Below, in pieces: positions 49,328 through 57,442 of a DNA stretch of 64,000 nucleotides. The stretch covers positions 1 to 64,000 of the forward strand of contig CAZCTC010000016.1 of NCBI GenBank assembly GCA_964501335.1. The letters are read 5' to 3'. Source of the DNA: CAZCTC01 sp964501335. GTDB taxonomy: Bacteria; Chloroflexota; Anaerolineae; B4-G1; SLSP01. The notes below the pieces were generated by a model. It saw only the letters and a program-made list of their open reading frames with translations, was not told the DNA's origin and did not search any database. Each line of letters starts with the position of its first letter. Within the stretch, counting starts at the first letter, position 1. A program made the position numbers and the translations under genes.

Positions 49328-52150
49328 TCAACGGCGCCAGCGCTGATCCTGCACCAAAGCCAGCTTGAAATCCTCCAGCACCGCCGGTTTGTCCACCAGC
49401 GCCCACCGATCTCCGCTCCAGCGGTAAAGCAACAACCCCAAAATCTGCTGCGCATACGGCATCGCATTCCAGCGCTGAATCTCTTCATAAGCGGCCCGCA
49501 CCCAGCCCCGATTCACATTCGGCCAGGCCGGCTCGATCCCCCCGGCCCCGGTTCCACCGGGAGTCGGGTCCAGCAGCCGCGCCGCCGTAATCAAAACCGG
49601 CAAATTCTTCCACTTCAAAGGAATCTGTTCCATCAAAGCGCGGTAGGCCTGAAAATCATAATAGTGATCGCTTAGGAACGGATCGGCAAAAGACAAAAGA
49701 TGGGTGATCGATTCCGGCATTGGGCTGTGAGTCCCCACTTCCAGAGCAAACCCATCCGTCGCCTGCAAAGCCGCCAACATTTCCTGAAAATAAACCAGCG
49801 GCTTATAACGCCGGTTGCCCAACAACGGCAGAAAATCCGCCTGATAAGGATCCGGCGCTGCCGCCAACACCTGTACCGCCGGCGCCACCGCTTTGATCCG
49901 GGCATAAGCCAGATTGAACGCTGCCGCATACGATTGAGGCATGATATGCTCTCTGGCCGCCAGAGGGCCCCCCGGATGTTCATTTAAATCGTTTGGGGCC
50001 CGCCCAATCTGTACCATCCAGGTATAACGATCTGCCCCGGAACGCTTTAAAAAGAGCTCCACCCAGCGGGCGGCCGCATCGGCAAAACCCTCATACTGGT
50101 TGGATTCCGGCAGGGTCCCCAAAGGAGGTTCCCCATAGCGCAACTGAATCACCATCCCGTAACACTGATCGCTCCATTCCCACAACTGCTCCCGTAAAAC
50201 CGGATCAGGCTGCACGGCCGCCGGATCGCTCCCGACGGCCTGAGAAAAAAGCACCCAACCGCCCCGCCCCTGATCCAAAAAGAGCTTACGCAAAGGCTCA
50301 CGCACGGCCGGCTCCTGGATCAAACTGCCGGCATGCATCCCAAAAAGATAGGCCGATTCCCCGGCGGGCAACAGCCGATCCGTCACCGGCTGACGCAGAT
50401 CGGCCGCCTCCGGCAATTTCAAATACCAGGCCGCCACATAACCTTCCTGACGGGCTGGAGTCCGTACATGTAACCAGGCGCCCTGTTTCCCCACTCGGGC
50501 CGCCGTCACAGCAGGTTCATCTAACGATTCCAGAGCCGTCCCATGGACCAGCTGACTGATCGCCGGGAAATTGGTCCCGGCTCCCTGGCGAAGACGCAAC
50601 GGCTGTTCCGGACTGTTGACCTTCACAATATGTACCGCAGCAGGATCGGCCAAAGCCGGCCACTTCAAATACCAGGCCGCTGCATACCCCTCTTTCCCAT
50701 CGCTCAAGCGCACATGGATCCACTGTCCCGTCTGCCCTACTTTCCGCTGAATCTCCCCAGTCGATTCCAACGCGGTTAAGGCGGCCTGATGCGGTACCTG
50801 CCCCACCAGAGAGGCCCGGCTGGAAGGCTGTTCCCGAATGTTCAAATAACCGGCCTCTGGACTGAAGACTTCCAGTTGGATGCCCTCCGCTCCGGTCGGA
50901 TTGGGATCCCGATCCGTTAAATACCAGGCCGCCGCCCACGCCTCAAAACTCTCCGGCTCCACCCGCACTTTAACCCATTGGCCGGTCTGACCGATCTTGC
51001 GGGCGGCCCCCACAGGATCTTCCACCACCGCCAACCGCGTCCCTAACGGAACGCGACCGTTCAAAGTCTCCGCCGCAATCCGCGGCTCGCTGCGCAAATT
51101 CAATTCATTGAGCGCCCAGACCGTCTTGACCTGACCGGGGACCGCTTCCGCCGCCGGCGGCAAAACCGGCCAGGCGCCCGGATCGGCCGGTTGGAAAGCG
51201 CTCTCGACAATCCATCCCGCAAACTGCGTCGTCCGCACCGCGATCCAGGCCGAATTATCGGCCAATACCGTACGGGCCCCGGTTGCGGTCGCCTGGCTTC
51301 GATAGGGCACCGTACCCAAACGGCTCCCCGTCCCGCCCGGCTCGCCATAGATCACCGTGCCCCACAACGTCCGAATCCAGCCCATCCCGGCAAAATCTTC
51401 CGGTTCGCCCAGGGGAAATCCCCGTACAGGCGAGAAATAGTCAGCTTCAATCGTCGCTGCTGTAAAGAGGCTGAAAAAGCTGGGCCGATAGACTGCGAGA
51501 CGATCCAACCAGATCTGCAACTCCTCCCGGCTCATCCGGCGGGCTCCCAGTTCATCGTAATAAGGAGCCAGCACCGGATAGATCGGCAAGGTCAGCCCCT
51601 GTTGCTGCATCCAACGCCGTTCCTCCTGATAAGTCCAGCGATCGATCACAATCTCAGGCGGACGCTGATAGGAACCATAGGCCATCGGCATCAGGCCGCC
51701 CTGACAGAGCGGTCCTAAAATGTTGTAAGGCAGGTCCGAATGCAGGGTCAAAGGGGTAGGATAAGAACAGAGATAAAGTTGTTGAGGATTGACGCCCAAT
51801 TGAGGCACCCGCTGAGCCAGCGTTCGGGCTGCCGACTCGCGCCCACGGGCCGCATCTTCCACATTAAAAACAAAGCCCTGATAGCCGTCGGCCAGGGCCT
51901 TCGCCGCCATCTGAGCTTCAAATTCAGGATCGCCCAATGTAGAAAAAACCCAGGCCAGTGGAGTCAGTCCGGCGCGAAAAATCTTTTGAGCCAGCGCGGC
52001 GGCACTATCGATATAATAGCCTTCTTTACCATTACCCACCCCCTGCCCCACTTTGTAAAGGATATAATTGATTCCCATATTGGGCGCCAGTTGCAGCGCC
52101 AGATCCAACTCCCACAGCCGATAGGCCCACAAACCCTTACCCTTAAGCAC
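49328..52150 (-). CDS. TIM-barrel / multi-SH3b protein
   Basis: About 940 residues, no signal peptide. Residues 1-265 look like a glycosidase-type TIM barrel (GINYILYKVG, GFVFNVEDAARG, MPMAYGSY). Four SH3b-like repeats follow (about 270-580) marked by NLRSEP, LNIREQPSS and LRLRQGAG plus GYxAAWYLK ends. The C-terminal 360 residues form another barrel-like region (GWVLFSQAVGSD; YTWMVQIGRAPNDL; PSMPESITHLLSFADPFLSDHYYDF-type). SH3b repeats usually bind peptidoglycan or protein. Catalytic residues are not certain. GTG at 52150 has SD GGGGAGG and overlaps mpg by 8 nt; ATG 52168 is an alternative. Lack of a signal peptide is odd for such a protein. Confidence 0.75.
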   Translation of the reverse strand: MLKGKGLWAYRLWELDLALQLAPNMGINYILYKVGQGVGNGKEGYYIDSAAALAQKIFRAGLTPLAWVFSTLGDPEFEAQMAAKALADGYQGFVFNVEDAARGRESAARTLAQRVPQLGVNPQQLYLCSYPTPLTLHSDLPYNILGPLCQGGLMPMAYGSYQRPPEIVIDRWTYQEERRWMQQQGLTLPIYPVLAPYYDELGARRMSREELQIWLDRLAVYRPSFFSLFTAATIEADYFSPVRGFPLGEPEDFAGMGWIRTLWGTVIYGEPGGTGSRLGTVPYRSQATATGARTVLADNSAWIAVRTTQFAGWIVESAFQPADPGAWPVLPPAAEAVPGQVKTVWALNELNLRSEPRIAAETLNGRVPLGTRLAVVEDPVGAARKIGQTGQWVKVRVEPESFEAWAAAWYLTDRDPNPTGAEGIQLEVFSPEAGYLNIREQPSSRASLVGQVPHQAALTALESTGEIQRKVGQTGQWIHVRLSDGKEGYAAAWYLKWPALADPAAVHIVKVNSPEQPLRLRQGAGTNFPAISQLVHGTALESLDEPAVTAARVGKQGAWLHVRTPARQEGYVAAWYLKLPEAADLRQPVTDRLLPAGESAYLFGMHAGSLIQEPAVREPLRKLFLDQGRGGWVLFSQAVGSDPAAVQPDPVLREQLWEWSDQCYGMVIQLRYGEPPLGTLPESNQYEGFADAAARWVELFLKRSGADRYTWMVQIGRAPNDLNEHPGGPLAAREHIMPQSYAAAFNLAYARIKAVAPAVQVLAAAPDPYQADFLPLLGNRRYKPLVYFQEMLAALQATDGFALEVGTHSPMPESITHLLSFADPFLSDHYYDFQAYRALMEQIPLKWKNLPVLITAARLLDPTPGGTGAGGIEPAWPNVNRGWVRAAYEEIQRWNAMPYAQQILGLLLYRWSGDRWALVDKPAVLEDFKLALVQDQRWRR

Positions 52151-52778
52151 CTGACACCTCCCCATCACGTTCCTTCACAGCCGGACCGCTGACCCAACGG
52201 CTATAGCGTAGATAGAAACGCCAGGGAGCCGTCAGCGCCGACGAATCGCCGCGGACTCCAATCCGCGGCCCTTGAGCCACATCCATCTCAGGCCAGGCAG
52301 GTTCCGCTTCCACCCATAAAGAAGCCTCAGGCACGCAAAGGTCCTGTCCATTGTAGCTGCGATCGATCCCCAAAGCGGCACACAGTCGGCCGGGTCCCCG
52401 AGCCAGATCCCGAACAGCGGCCCCCCCTCGCAACCGCGCCATCTGCTCCAGCCCTTCCAGCGGTTCCAACGCCCGGATCAAAACGGCCGCCGCCTGACCA
52501 TCTGATTCCGTCACCAGATTCAGGCAGTAATGCATCCCATAGATCAAATAGACATAGGCATGCCCCGGAGCCCCAAACATCACGCCGGCCCGTCCCTGGG
52601 AACCGGAACGCGCATGGCTGGCCTGATCTTCTATCCCTAGATAGGCCTCCACTTCGACAATTCGCCCGGCCAGCCGCTGCCCCTCCCAGATCCGTACCAA
52701 TCGCTGGCCCAACAACTCACGGGCTACCTGCAAAGTAGCCCGGGCATAATATTCACGAGTCCAACGTAAAGGGATCAA
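52143..52778 (-). CDS. mpg: DNA-3-methyladenine glycosylase (AAG/MPG family)
   Basis: A 211-residue base-excision-repair enzyme. AAG marks: ARELLGQRLVR, RIVEVEAYLGIEDQASHA (catalytic Glu), VMFGAPGHAYVYLIYGMHYCLNLV, GPGRLCAALGIDRSYNG, RIGVRG. It removes 3-methyladenine and other alkylated purines. TTG start (52778) with GAGG 11 nt upstream. The downstream gene overlaps its end by 8 nt, so the two form a unit despite unrelated products. A promoter lies at 52811-52838. Confidence 0.93.
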   Translation of the reverse strand: MIPLRWTREYYARATLQVARELLGQRLVRIWEGQRLAGRIVEVEAYLGIEDQASHARSGSQGRAGVMFGAPGHAYVYLIYGMHYCLNLVTESDGQAAAVLIRALEPLEGLEQMARLRGGAAVRDLARGPGRLCAALGIDRSYNGQDLCVPEASLWVEAEPAWPEMDVAQGPRIGVRGDSSALTAPWRFYLRYSRWVSGPAVKERDGEVSGA

Positions 52779-52810
52779 GTTTGACTTTTCCTCGCTCTTG
52801 AGGTATGCTC

Positions 52811-52838
52811 ATTGTAACATAGCCCAAAAGTCAGACAA
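52811..52838 (-). promoter_or_regulatory. Promoter of mpg operon
   Basis: Minus strand TTGTCT, 16-nt spacer, TACAAT; start codon about 33 nt downstream. Confidence 0.7.
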
Positions 52839-52920
52839 GGGTTATCTATTTCAGCAAAAACTCACCCCCAAAAATCGTTTGTGGGACAGAATAACGTAGT
52901 AACGCAGCAAGGTAGAAAAA

Positions 52921-53694
52921 ATGAGTCCAGAAGAAATTCCCGATTGGCTCCGTGGCCTGATCCCTGATGAGCCGGAAGAAGAAGAAAAAACACCCGCCGC
53001 GCCGCCGCCGGATCCCAATGCGGAAGAAAACCTTCCGGATTGGCTGAAGGGCATCGATCCGATGCCCGCTGCCCCGGCAAAACCGGCACCGGCCTCTAAC
53101 ACCACAGCCATTCCTGATTGGCTGCGCGATTTGACCCCCGACTTTTCGGAGCCGGCACAGCCGACTCGTTCAGCCCCGGCCCCCAAAAATGAAGAGCTTC
53201 CGAGCTGGCTGCAGGGTATTTCCAACACCGAACCCACGCCCCCCAACCCGACAATCCAACCGGCGGCATCGTCCTCCCAGGAGATCCCGGAATGGCTGCG
53301 CGGACTCGATCCCACACAACCACAACCGCCCAAACCCGCACCGCCAATACAGGAGGAAATGCCTTCCTGGTTAAACGAAGCAAAATCCGCCCCGGTCCAA
53401 CCCGCAGAACCCGCACCACCTACCTATGATACGGAAGAAGACGCTTTGCGTGCCAGTCTGGGCGTGCCGGTCATCCAAAAAACACGGCCCAAACCGCCGC
53501 GTACGACCTCCGCCAATGCTTCTTACGCTCCAGGAGAAAAACCGGCTCCCCGCAAAAAGCGCAAGGAAACTCCCGGTGCCGGCGGGTTGTTGCCACAACA
53601 ACGCTTTATCCTTTCGTTCCTTCTATTTATGGCCGTCACGATCATCGGCATGGGTTTTCTGGTTGTCCTGGGGAAAATCGCCCTACCTTTCTAA
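52921..53694 (+). CDS. PDWL-repeat membrane protein
   Basis: A 257-residue protein. Residues 1-165 contain six copies of a short motif (I/L)P(D/S/E)WL(R/K/Q)(G/D)(L/I): IPDWLRGL, LPDWLKGI, IPDWLRDL, LPSWLQGI, IPEWLRGL, MPSWLNEA, spaced 25-45 residues apart in Pro/Ala-rich disordered sequence. A basic stretch (PRKKRKE) precedes one C-terminal transmembrane helix (RFILSFLLFMAVTIIGMGFLVVLG). It is probably tail-anchored with the repeats in the cytoplasm, acting as a multivalent docking platform (inference). Function unknown. Confidence 0.75.
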   Translation: MSPEEIPDWLRGLIPDEPEEEEKTPAAPPPDPNAEENLPDWLKGIDPMPAAPAKPAPASNTTAIPDWLRDLTPDFSEPAQPTRSAPAPKNEELPSWLQGISNTEPTPPNPTIQPAASSSQEIPEWLRGLDPTQPQPPKPAPPIQEEMPSWLNEAKSAPVQPAEPAPPTYDTEEDALRASLGVPVIQKTRPKPPRTTSANASYAPGEKPAPRKKRKETPGAGGLLPQQRFILSFLLFMAVTIIGMGFLVVLGKIALPF

Positions 53695-53744
53695 AAAATC
53701 AGCCAGTGCAGTTGTTCATAGCGGCGGCCCACGGCTGATTCTTT

Positions 53745-53870
53745 GTGTCCCGCAACTGGCACTTTCCCTGTAAGAAACGACGCGCTGGACAGAAAGAATT
53801 TTTTGTTTGTGTTTTTGTGCGCATAAGAATGCGCACAAAAACACCGGTTTTTTCGGCCCGTTTTCCCGGC
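53745..53870. repeat. Dispersed palindrome element, hairpin 53809-53844
   Basis: Forward copy: GTGTCCCGCAACTGGCAC, CGACGCGCTGGACAG, perfect stem GTGTTTTTGTGCGCAT / complement with loop AAGA, then CGGTTTTTTCGGCCCG. Confidence 0.9.
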
Positions 53871-53924
53871 CCCCAGAGATTCGCGGTAGTTTGCTGTTTC
53901 CCCTACCAAATCCAGATAAGCATG

Positions 53925-53999
53925 TTGCCACTCCCCTTCCCTGAGGTATAATCCCCATTGAGAAACAAATCGGTCCGCTCTGATTCCAAAGCGGTCCGT
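53925..53999 (+). promoter_or_regulatory. Promoter and hairpin leader of lipoprotein pair
   Basis: TTGCCA (53925-53930), 16-nt spacer, TATAAT (53947-53952). Downstream, CGGTCCGCT (53971) and AGCGGTCCG can pair with one mismatch, followed by TTTTA; a possible attenuator. Confidence 0.6.
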
Positions 54000-54027
54000 T
54001 TTACCATATTCCGGCCGGGAGGCTGCT

Positions 54028-54636
54028 ATGCGCTTAAAATGGGTTGCGCTGTTGTGTCTTTTGTTCTTGCTGACAGGCTGTACAGGGGATTCGGCTCCTT
54101 TTACAGATGATTTTTCTAATGTTTCCAGCGGTTGGGATTCGGAAATTCACGACACCTTTACACGAGGATATATTGGAGGTACTTACGACTTTCAGATCGC
54201 GGCCCCCCATTGGTTCACCTGGGTGACAAGAGGATACCAATACCATGATGTAGCTATCGATGTAGATCTGAGTTCCGCCAACAATAGCGACAACCATTAC
54301 GGGTTAATCTGCCGCTATAACGAAGGAAATTTTTACTACTTCGCTATCAGCGCGGATGGCTATTACGGCATCTTTCGCCATACCAAGGAAAACGGCACCC
54401 TGACCCCGTTAACCGGTCCGGCCATGCTCTCATCATCAGCCATCCATCTGGAAGGCTCCAACCACCTCACGGCCATCTGCAAAGGCCCCGAGCTTTCGCT
54501 CATTGTCAACGGGGAACAGATTGCCACCGTTCAGGATACGACCTTAAGTAGCGGTGATATTGGAATGGCCGCCGGTACTCTGAATGGAGGCAATACCATT
54601 GTCAAATTTGACACACTGCAAACCTCATTACCTTAA
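54028..54636 (+). CDS. Lipoprotein with LamG/DUF1080-like domain
   Basis: A 202-residue lipoprotein. Signal ALLCLLFLLTGC ends in a lipobox. The mature domain begins FTDDFSNVSSGWDSE and shows a concanavalin-like beta-sandwich (YHDVAIDVDLSSANNSDNHYGLICRYN, FYYFAISADGYYGIFR, SLIVNGEQIATVQD). This fold typically binds carbohydrate. The neighbouring gene is a paralogue and 57443 carries the same DFSNxxSGW start in its second half. SD GGGAGG. Confidence 0.82.
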   Translation: MRLKWVALLCLLFLLTGCTGDSAPFTDDFSNVSSGWDSEIHDTFTRGYIGGTYDFQIAAPHWFTWVTRGYQYHDVAIDVDLSSANNSDNHYGLICRYNEGNFYYFAISADGYYGIFRHTKENGTLTPLTGPAMLSSSAIHLEGSNHLTAICKGPELSLIVNGEQIATVQDTTLSSGDIGMAAGTLNGGNTIVKFDTLQTSLP

Positions 54637-54654
54637 GCCATAAGGAGCCCCCAA

Positions 54655-55272
54655 ATGACTAGAAAACTCATTGGACTGCTGCTGATCTTTCTTCTGACCT
54701 TAAGCGCCTGCCAAAACGGAGATCGTGGCCCCTGGGATGAAACCTTCGATCAGGCCGGAAAATGGAAGATCAACTCCGACGCCGCCGCCGATCTCAGCAT
54801 CCAGAACGGCAAACTGCAAATCCATATCAAAGATGCCGGACAGTTAGCCTGGGCCTCGGCCGATCGGAATTACACCAACCTGCGGCTGAAAGTTGAGGCG
54901 ACCCTGGAAAGCGGTCCACTCAATAATGAATACGGCATTCTGCTCCGGATGGACGGCGATAAAAAATTCTATGTCTTTTCCATGAGCAGTGACGGCTATA
55001 TCAAAATCTCCCGGTATGAAGAAGGCAGCTGGACCCTCTTAAACGGAGATTGGGCCCCGGCGGATGCGATCAAGCAAGGTCAGGCCACCAATGCGCTCGA
55101 AGTCGAAGCGCAGGGGCAGAACTTCACCTTCACGATCAACGGCCAACAGGTTGCCCAAATCACAGATGAAAAAGGTCTTACCCGCGGTGATATCGGCCTC
55201 TATGCCGGCGCCTTGGACGAAGGGGATGTAGTGGTCAGCTTTGACAACCTGCATATCGAAACGCTCCCTTAA
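54655..55272 (+). CDS. Lipoprotein with LamG/DUF1080-like domain, paralogue
   Basis: A 205-residue lipoprotein. Signal IGLLLIFLLTLSAC, then WDETFDQAGKWKINSD and the same beta-sandwich (YTNLRLKVEATLESGPLNNEYGILLRM, KFYVFSMSSDGYIKISRYE, FTFTINGQQVAQITD). It starts 18 nt after its paralogue, with SD AAGGAG, so the two probably act as a pair on the cell surface. Confidence 0.83.
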   Translation: MTRKLIGLLLIFLLTLSACQNGDRGPWDETFDQAGKWKINSDAAADLSIQNGKLQIHIKDAGQLAWASADRNYTNLRLKVEATLESGPLNNEYGILLRMDGDKKFYVFSMSSDGYIKISRYEEGSWTLLNGDWAPADAIKQGQATNALEVEAQGQNFTFTINGQQVAQITDEKGLTRGDIGLYAGALDEGDVVVSFDNLHIETLP

Positions 55273-55329
55273 TTTGCCCAACCCCAAGAGTTTTTTTCGC
55301 TTATTGAAACCAGGATTAAGGATTCAACC

Positions 55330-55872
55330 ATGCCAGATTCAGACTCAGATTCACCCGAATCTTCTTCTTATCCCTGGATGCGCTCCATCTTACTGCTGCT
55401 CCTCTACGGCGCCGCCATGGTCTTCCTTTGGAATTTTCCCGAAGCCGGAGGACGGGAGTTTTTCCGCACCTTGATGCACGGGTTCGTCTATGTGCTGGCC
55501 GGTCTGGTCATCCTGGGCATAACGGTGCTCCTGATTGCAGCACTTGTCCCATCTCAGGACAAAAAAAAGGATGAAGAAAAAGAGGAAAAAGATTCTCAAG
55601 CCGCAGCCTACCAGGGAAAAAGACGCGGCAAAGCCGCGGTCAGTGCCGGGCGGGTTTTAACCGTACCGGCCCTCCTGGATCCCAGCCAGGCCGATCAGGT
55701 CTGGGAAATCGTCGAAAGCGAAGCCGAAGAACAACGAACCGGCTGTCCGGTCACCGTTGATGAATCCAGCGGAACCATTGCCATCGCGGAAACCAATGAG
55801 TTGGAAGCCCGTTTGCTGTTGCGCGGGATCCGCGAACGTATGCGCCAGGCCGGTTTGATCGTCCACCGTTAA
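55330..55872 (+). CDS. Two-TM membrane protein of unknown function
   Basis: A 180-residue protein. Acidic N-terminus (DSDSDSPESSS), TM1 SILLLLLYGAAMVFLW and TM2 GFVYVLAGLVILGITVLLIAAL, then a charged linker (KKKDEEKEEKD) and a cytosolic C-terminal domain of about 75 residues (AVSAGRVLTVPALLDPSQADQVWEIVESEA). No family recognised. It precedes mtaB by 5 nt. Confidence 0.65.
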   Translation: MPDSDSDSPESSSYPWMRSILLLLLYGAAMVFLWNFPEAGGREFFRTLMHGFVYVLAGLVILGITVLLIAALVPSQDKKKDEEKEEKDSQAAAYQGKRRGKAAVSAGRVLTVPALLDPSQADQVWEIVESEAEEQRTGCPVTVDESSGTIAIAETNELEARLLLRGIRERMRQAGLIVHR

Positions 55873-55877
55873 TCCCC

Positions 55878-57131
55878 ATGCATATCTATCTGGAATCTCT
55901 GGGCTGTCGTCTCAATGCCGCCGAAATGGAAACTCTGGCCCGGCAATTTGCCGGTGCCGGCTATCAGGTGCTCGAACAACCGGAACAGGCCGATATCATC
56001 ATCCTGAACACCTGCGCCGTGACGGCCCAGGCCTCCCGAAAAAGTCGTCATCGTCTGCGCACACTCCAACGCCGCAATCCCACCGCCAGACTCGCCGTCA
56101 TCGGCTGCTGGGCCACCGATGACCCGGAAACGGCCGCAGATCAACCTGAGGTGGCCTGGGTCATCCCCAACGCAGAAAAAGCGGAGGCCTTTGCCCGCAT
56201 TACCGGAACCGCACCGCGCCATCCCGCGCCCTGGATTCCCGATCGTTGGGGCCACACCCGCGCTTTTCTGGGCATCCAGGACGGCTGCGATTATACCTGT
56301 ACCTACTGTGTGACCCGGATTTTGCGGGGACCGGCGCACAGCCAGCCGCCGGAGACCGTCGTCGCTCAGGTCCGGGAACTCGTAGCCGGTGGGGCGCGCG
56401 AAGTGGTGCTCACGGGCGTTTGCCTCGGCTCTTACGGCCGGGATTTACAACTGCCGCACGGCCTGGGAACGGTTGTCCATGCCATTTTGACCGAAACCGA
56501 TCTGCCCCGGTTGCGGCTTTCTTCCGTTGAACCCTGGGATGTCGATGAAATGCTGCTGCAACAATGGGAAAATCCGCGCCTCTGTCGACAATTGCATCTT
56601 CCCCTTCAGGCCGGACATGACGGGACGTTGCGCCGCATGGGACGTCGTATCACGACGACGGCATTTGCCGAAAAAGTAGCCTTTGTCCGCACCCTTTCTC
56701 CCGACATCGCGCTCACCACCGATCTCATCGCCGGCTTTCCCGGGGAGACTGAAGCCGATTTTGCCGCCGGAGCTGACTTTGTAGCTGAACTCGGCTTTGC
56801 CCGCCTGCATGTCTTCCCCTATTCGGAACGAACCGGCACACCGGCCCTACGTCTGCCGGAATCGGTGCCGGCAACGGTGAGAGCCGATCGCGCGGCCCGC
56901 CTGCAAGCTTTAGGAGAAAAGCTGGCCACGGCCTATCGCGCCCGCTTTGAAGGGCAGGTTCTGGCTGTCCTGTGGGAAAACCAGGATCGTGCCGGCCGCT
57001 GGCACGGACTGACCGATAATTACCTGGAAGTGGTCACGGATTCCGCGGAATCCCTGCACAATCAAATCCGCGCGACACGGCTGGCCCCCCGCGAAAACGA
57101 TCCACTCTACGGCCAGGTCCTTCACCCCTAA
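55878..57131 (+). CDS. mtaB: tRNA t6A37 methylthiotransferase MtaB
   Basis: A 417-residue radical-SAM methylthiotransferase. The N-terminal UPF0004 domain supplies cluster Cys residues in ESLGCRLNAAE, LNTCAVT and VIGCWATDD. The radical-SAM motif is CDYTCTYC (about 137-144). Then VVLTGVCLGSYGRDL, HLPLQAGHDGTLRRMGR, TTDLIAGFPGETEADF and a C-terminal TRAM-like domain. MtaB adds a methylthio group to N6-threonylcarbamoyladenosine at position 37 of tRNA. The 'GCRLN' and 'TCAVT' spelling favour MtaB over MiaB and RimO. Confidence 0.9.
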   Translation: MHIYLESLGCRLNAAEMETLARQFAGAGYQVLEQPEQADIIILNTCAVTAQASRKSRHRLRTLQRRNPTARLAVIGCWATDDPETAADQPEVAWVIPNAEKAEAFARITGTAPRHPAPWIPDRWGHTRAFLGIQDGCDYTCTYCVTRILRGPAHSQPPETVVAQVRELVAGGAREVVLTGVCLGSYGRDLQLPHGLGTVVHAILTETDLPRLRLSSVEPWDVDEMLLQQWENPRLCRQLHLPLQAGHDGTLRRMGRRITTTAFAEKVAFVRTLSPDIALTTDLIAGFPGETEADFAAGADFVAELGFARLHVFPYSERTGTPALRLPESVPATVRADRAARLQALGEKLATAYRARFEGQVLAVLWENQDRAGRWHGLTDNYLEVVTDSAESLHNQIRATRLAPRENDPLYGQVLHP

Positions 57132-57197
57132 AGAGCTGGGAAATGTTTTTTATCCACCGATACGATTGTTCATGCGTGTGCATTAAAAACGGTTCTT

Positions 57198-57312
57198 GCG
57201 TCCCGCAACCGGTACTTTCCAGGTAAAAAGCGCCGCGCTGGATAGAGAGAGCATTATTTTTATTTATGTTTTTGCGCGCATCAGAATGCGCGCAAAAACA
57301 TAAACATTTCCC
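57198..57312. repeat. Dispersed palindrome element, hairpin 57263-57304
   Basis: Forward copy: GCGTCCCGCAACCGGTAC, GCGCCGCGCTGGATAG, perfect 19-bp stem TTTATGTTTTTGCGCGCAT / complement with loop CAGA. It abuts TGTCTAC heptamers. Confidence 0.92.
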
Positions 57313-57313
57313 C

Positions 57314-57341
57314 TGTCTATTGTCTACTTTCTACTGTCTAC
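57314..57341. repeat. TGTCTAC heptamer repeat
   Basis: Four 7-bp units TGTCTAT, TGTCTAC, TTTCTAC, TGTCTAC, as at 15161 and 22774. Confidence 0.75.
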
Positions 57342-57390
57342 TTATTTTAGGAACTTTTTTACCTGCGCCTACGTCTCACTTCGGTGGTCG

Positions 57391-57416
57391 CGGGAACATA
57401 TCCCGTCCTTTATAAT
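57391..57416 (+). promoter_or_regulatory. Promoter with dyad before secreted protein
   Basis: TATAAT at 57411-57416 and a dyad CGGGA-ACATA-TCCCG (57391-57405) where the -35 should be; no good -35 hexamer, so activator dependence is possible. Confidence 0.45.
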
Positions 57417-57442
57417 TTCTTCACTCAGGAGGCATTCGATCC

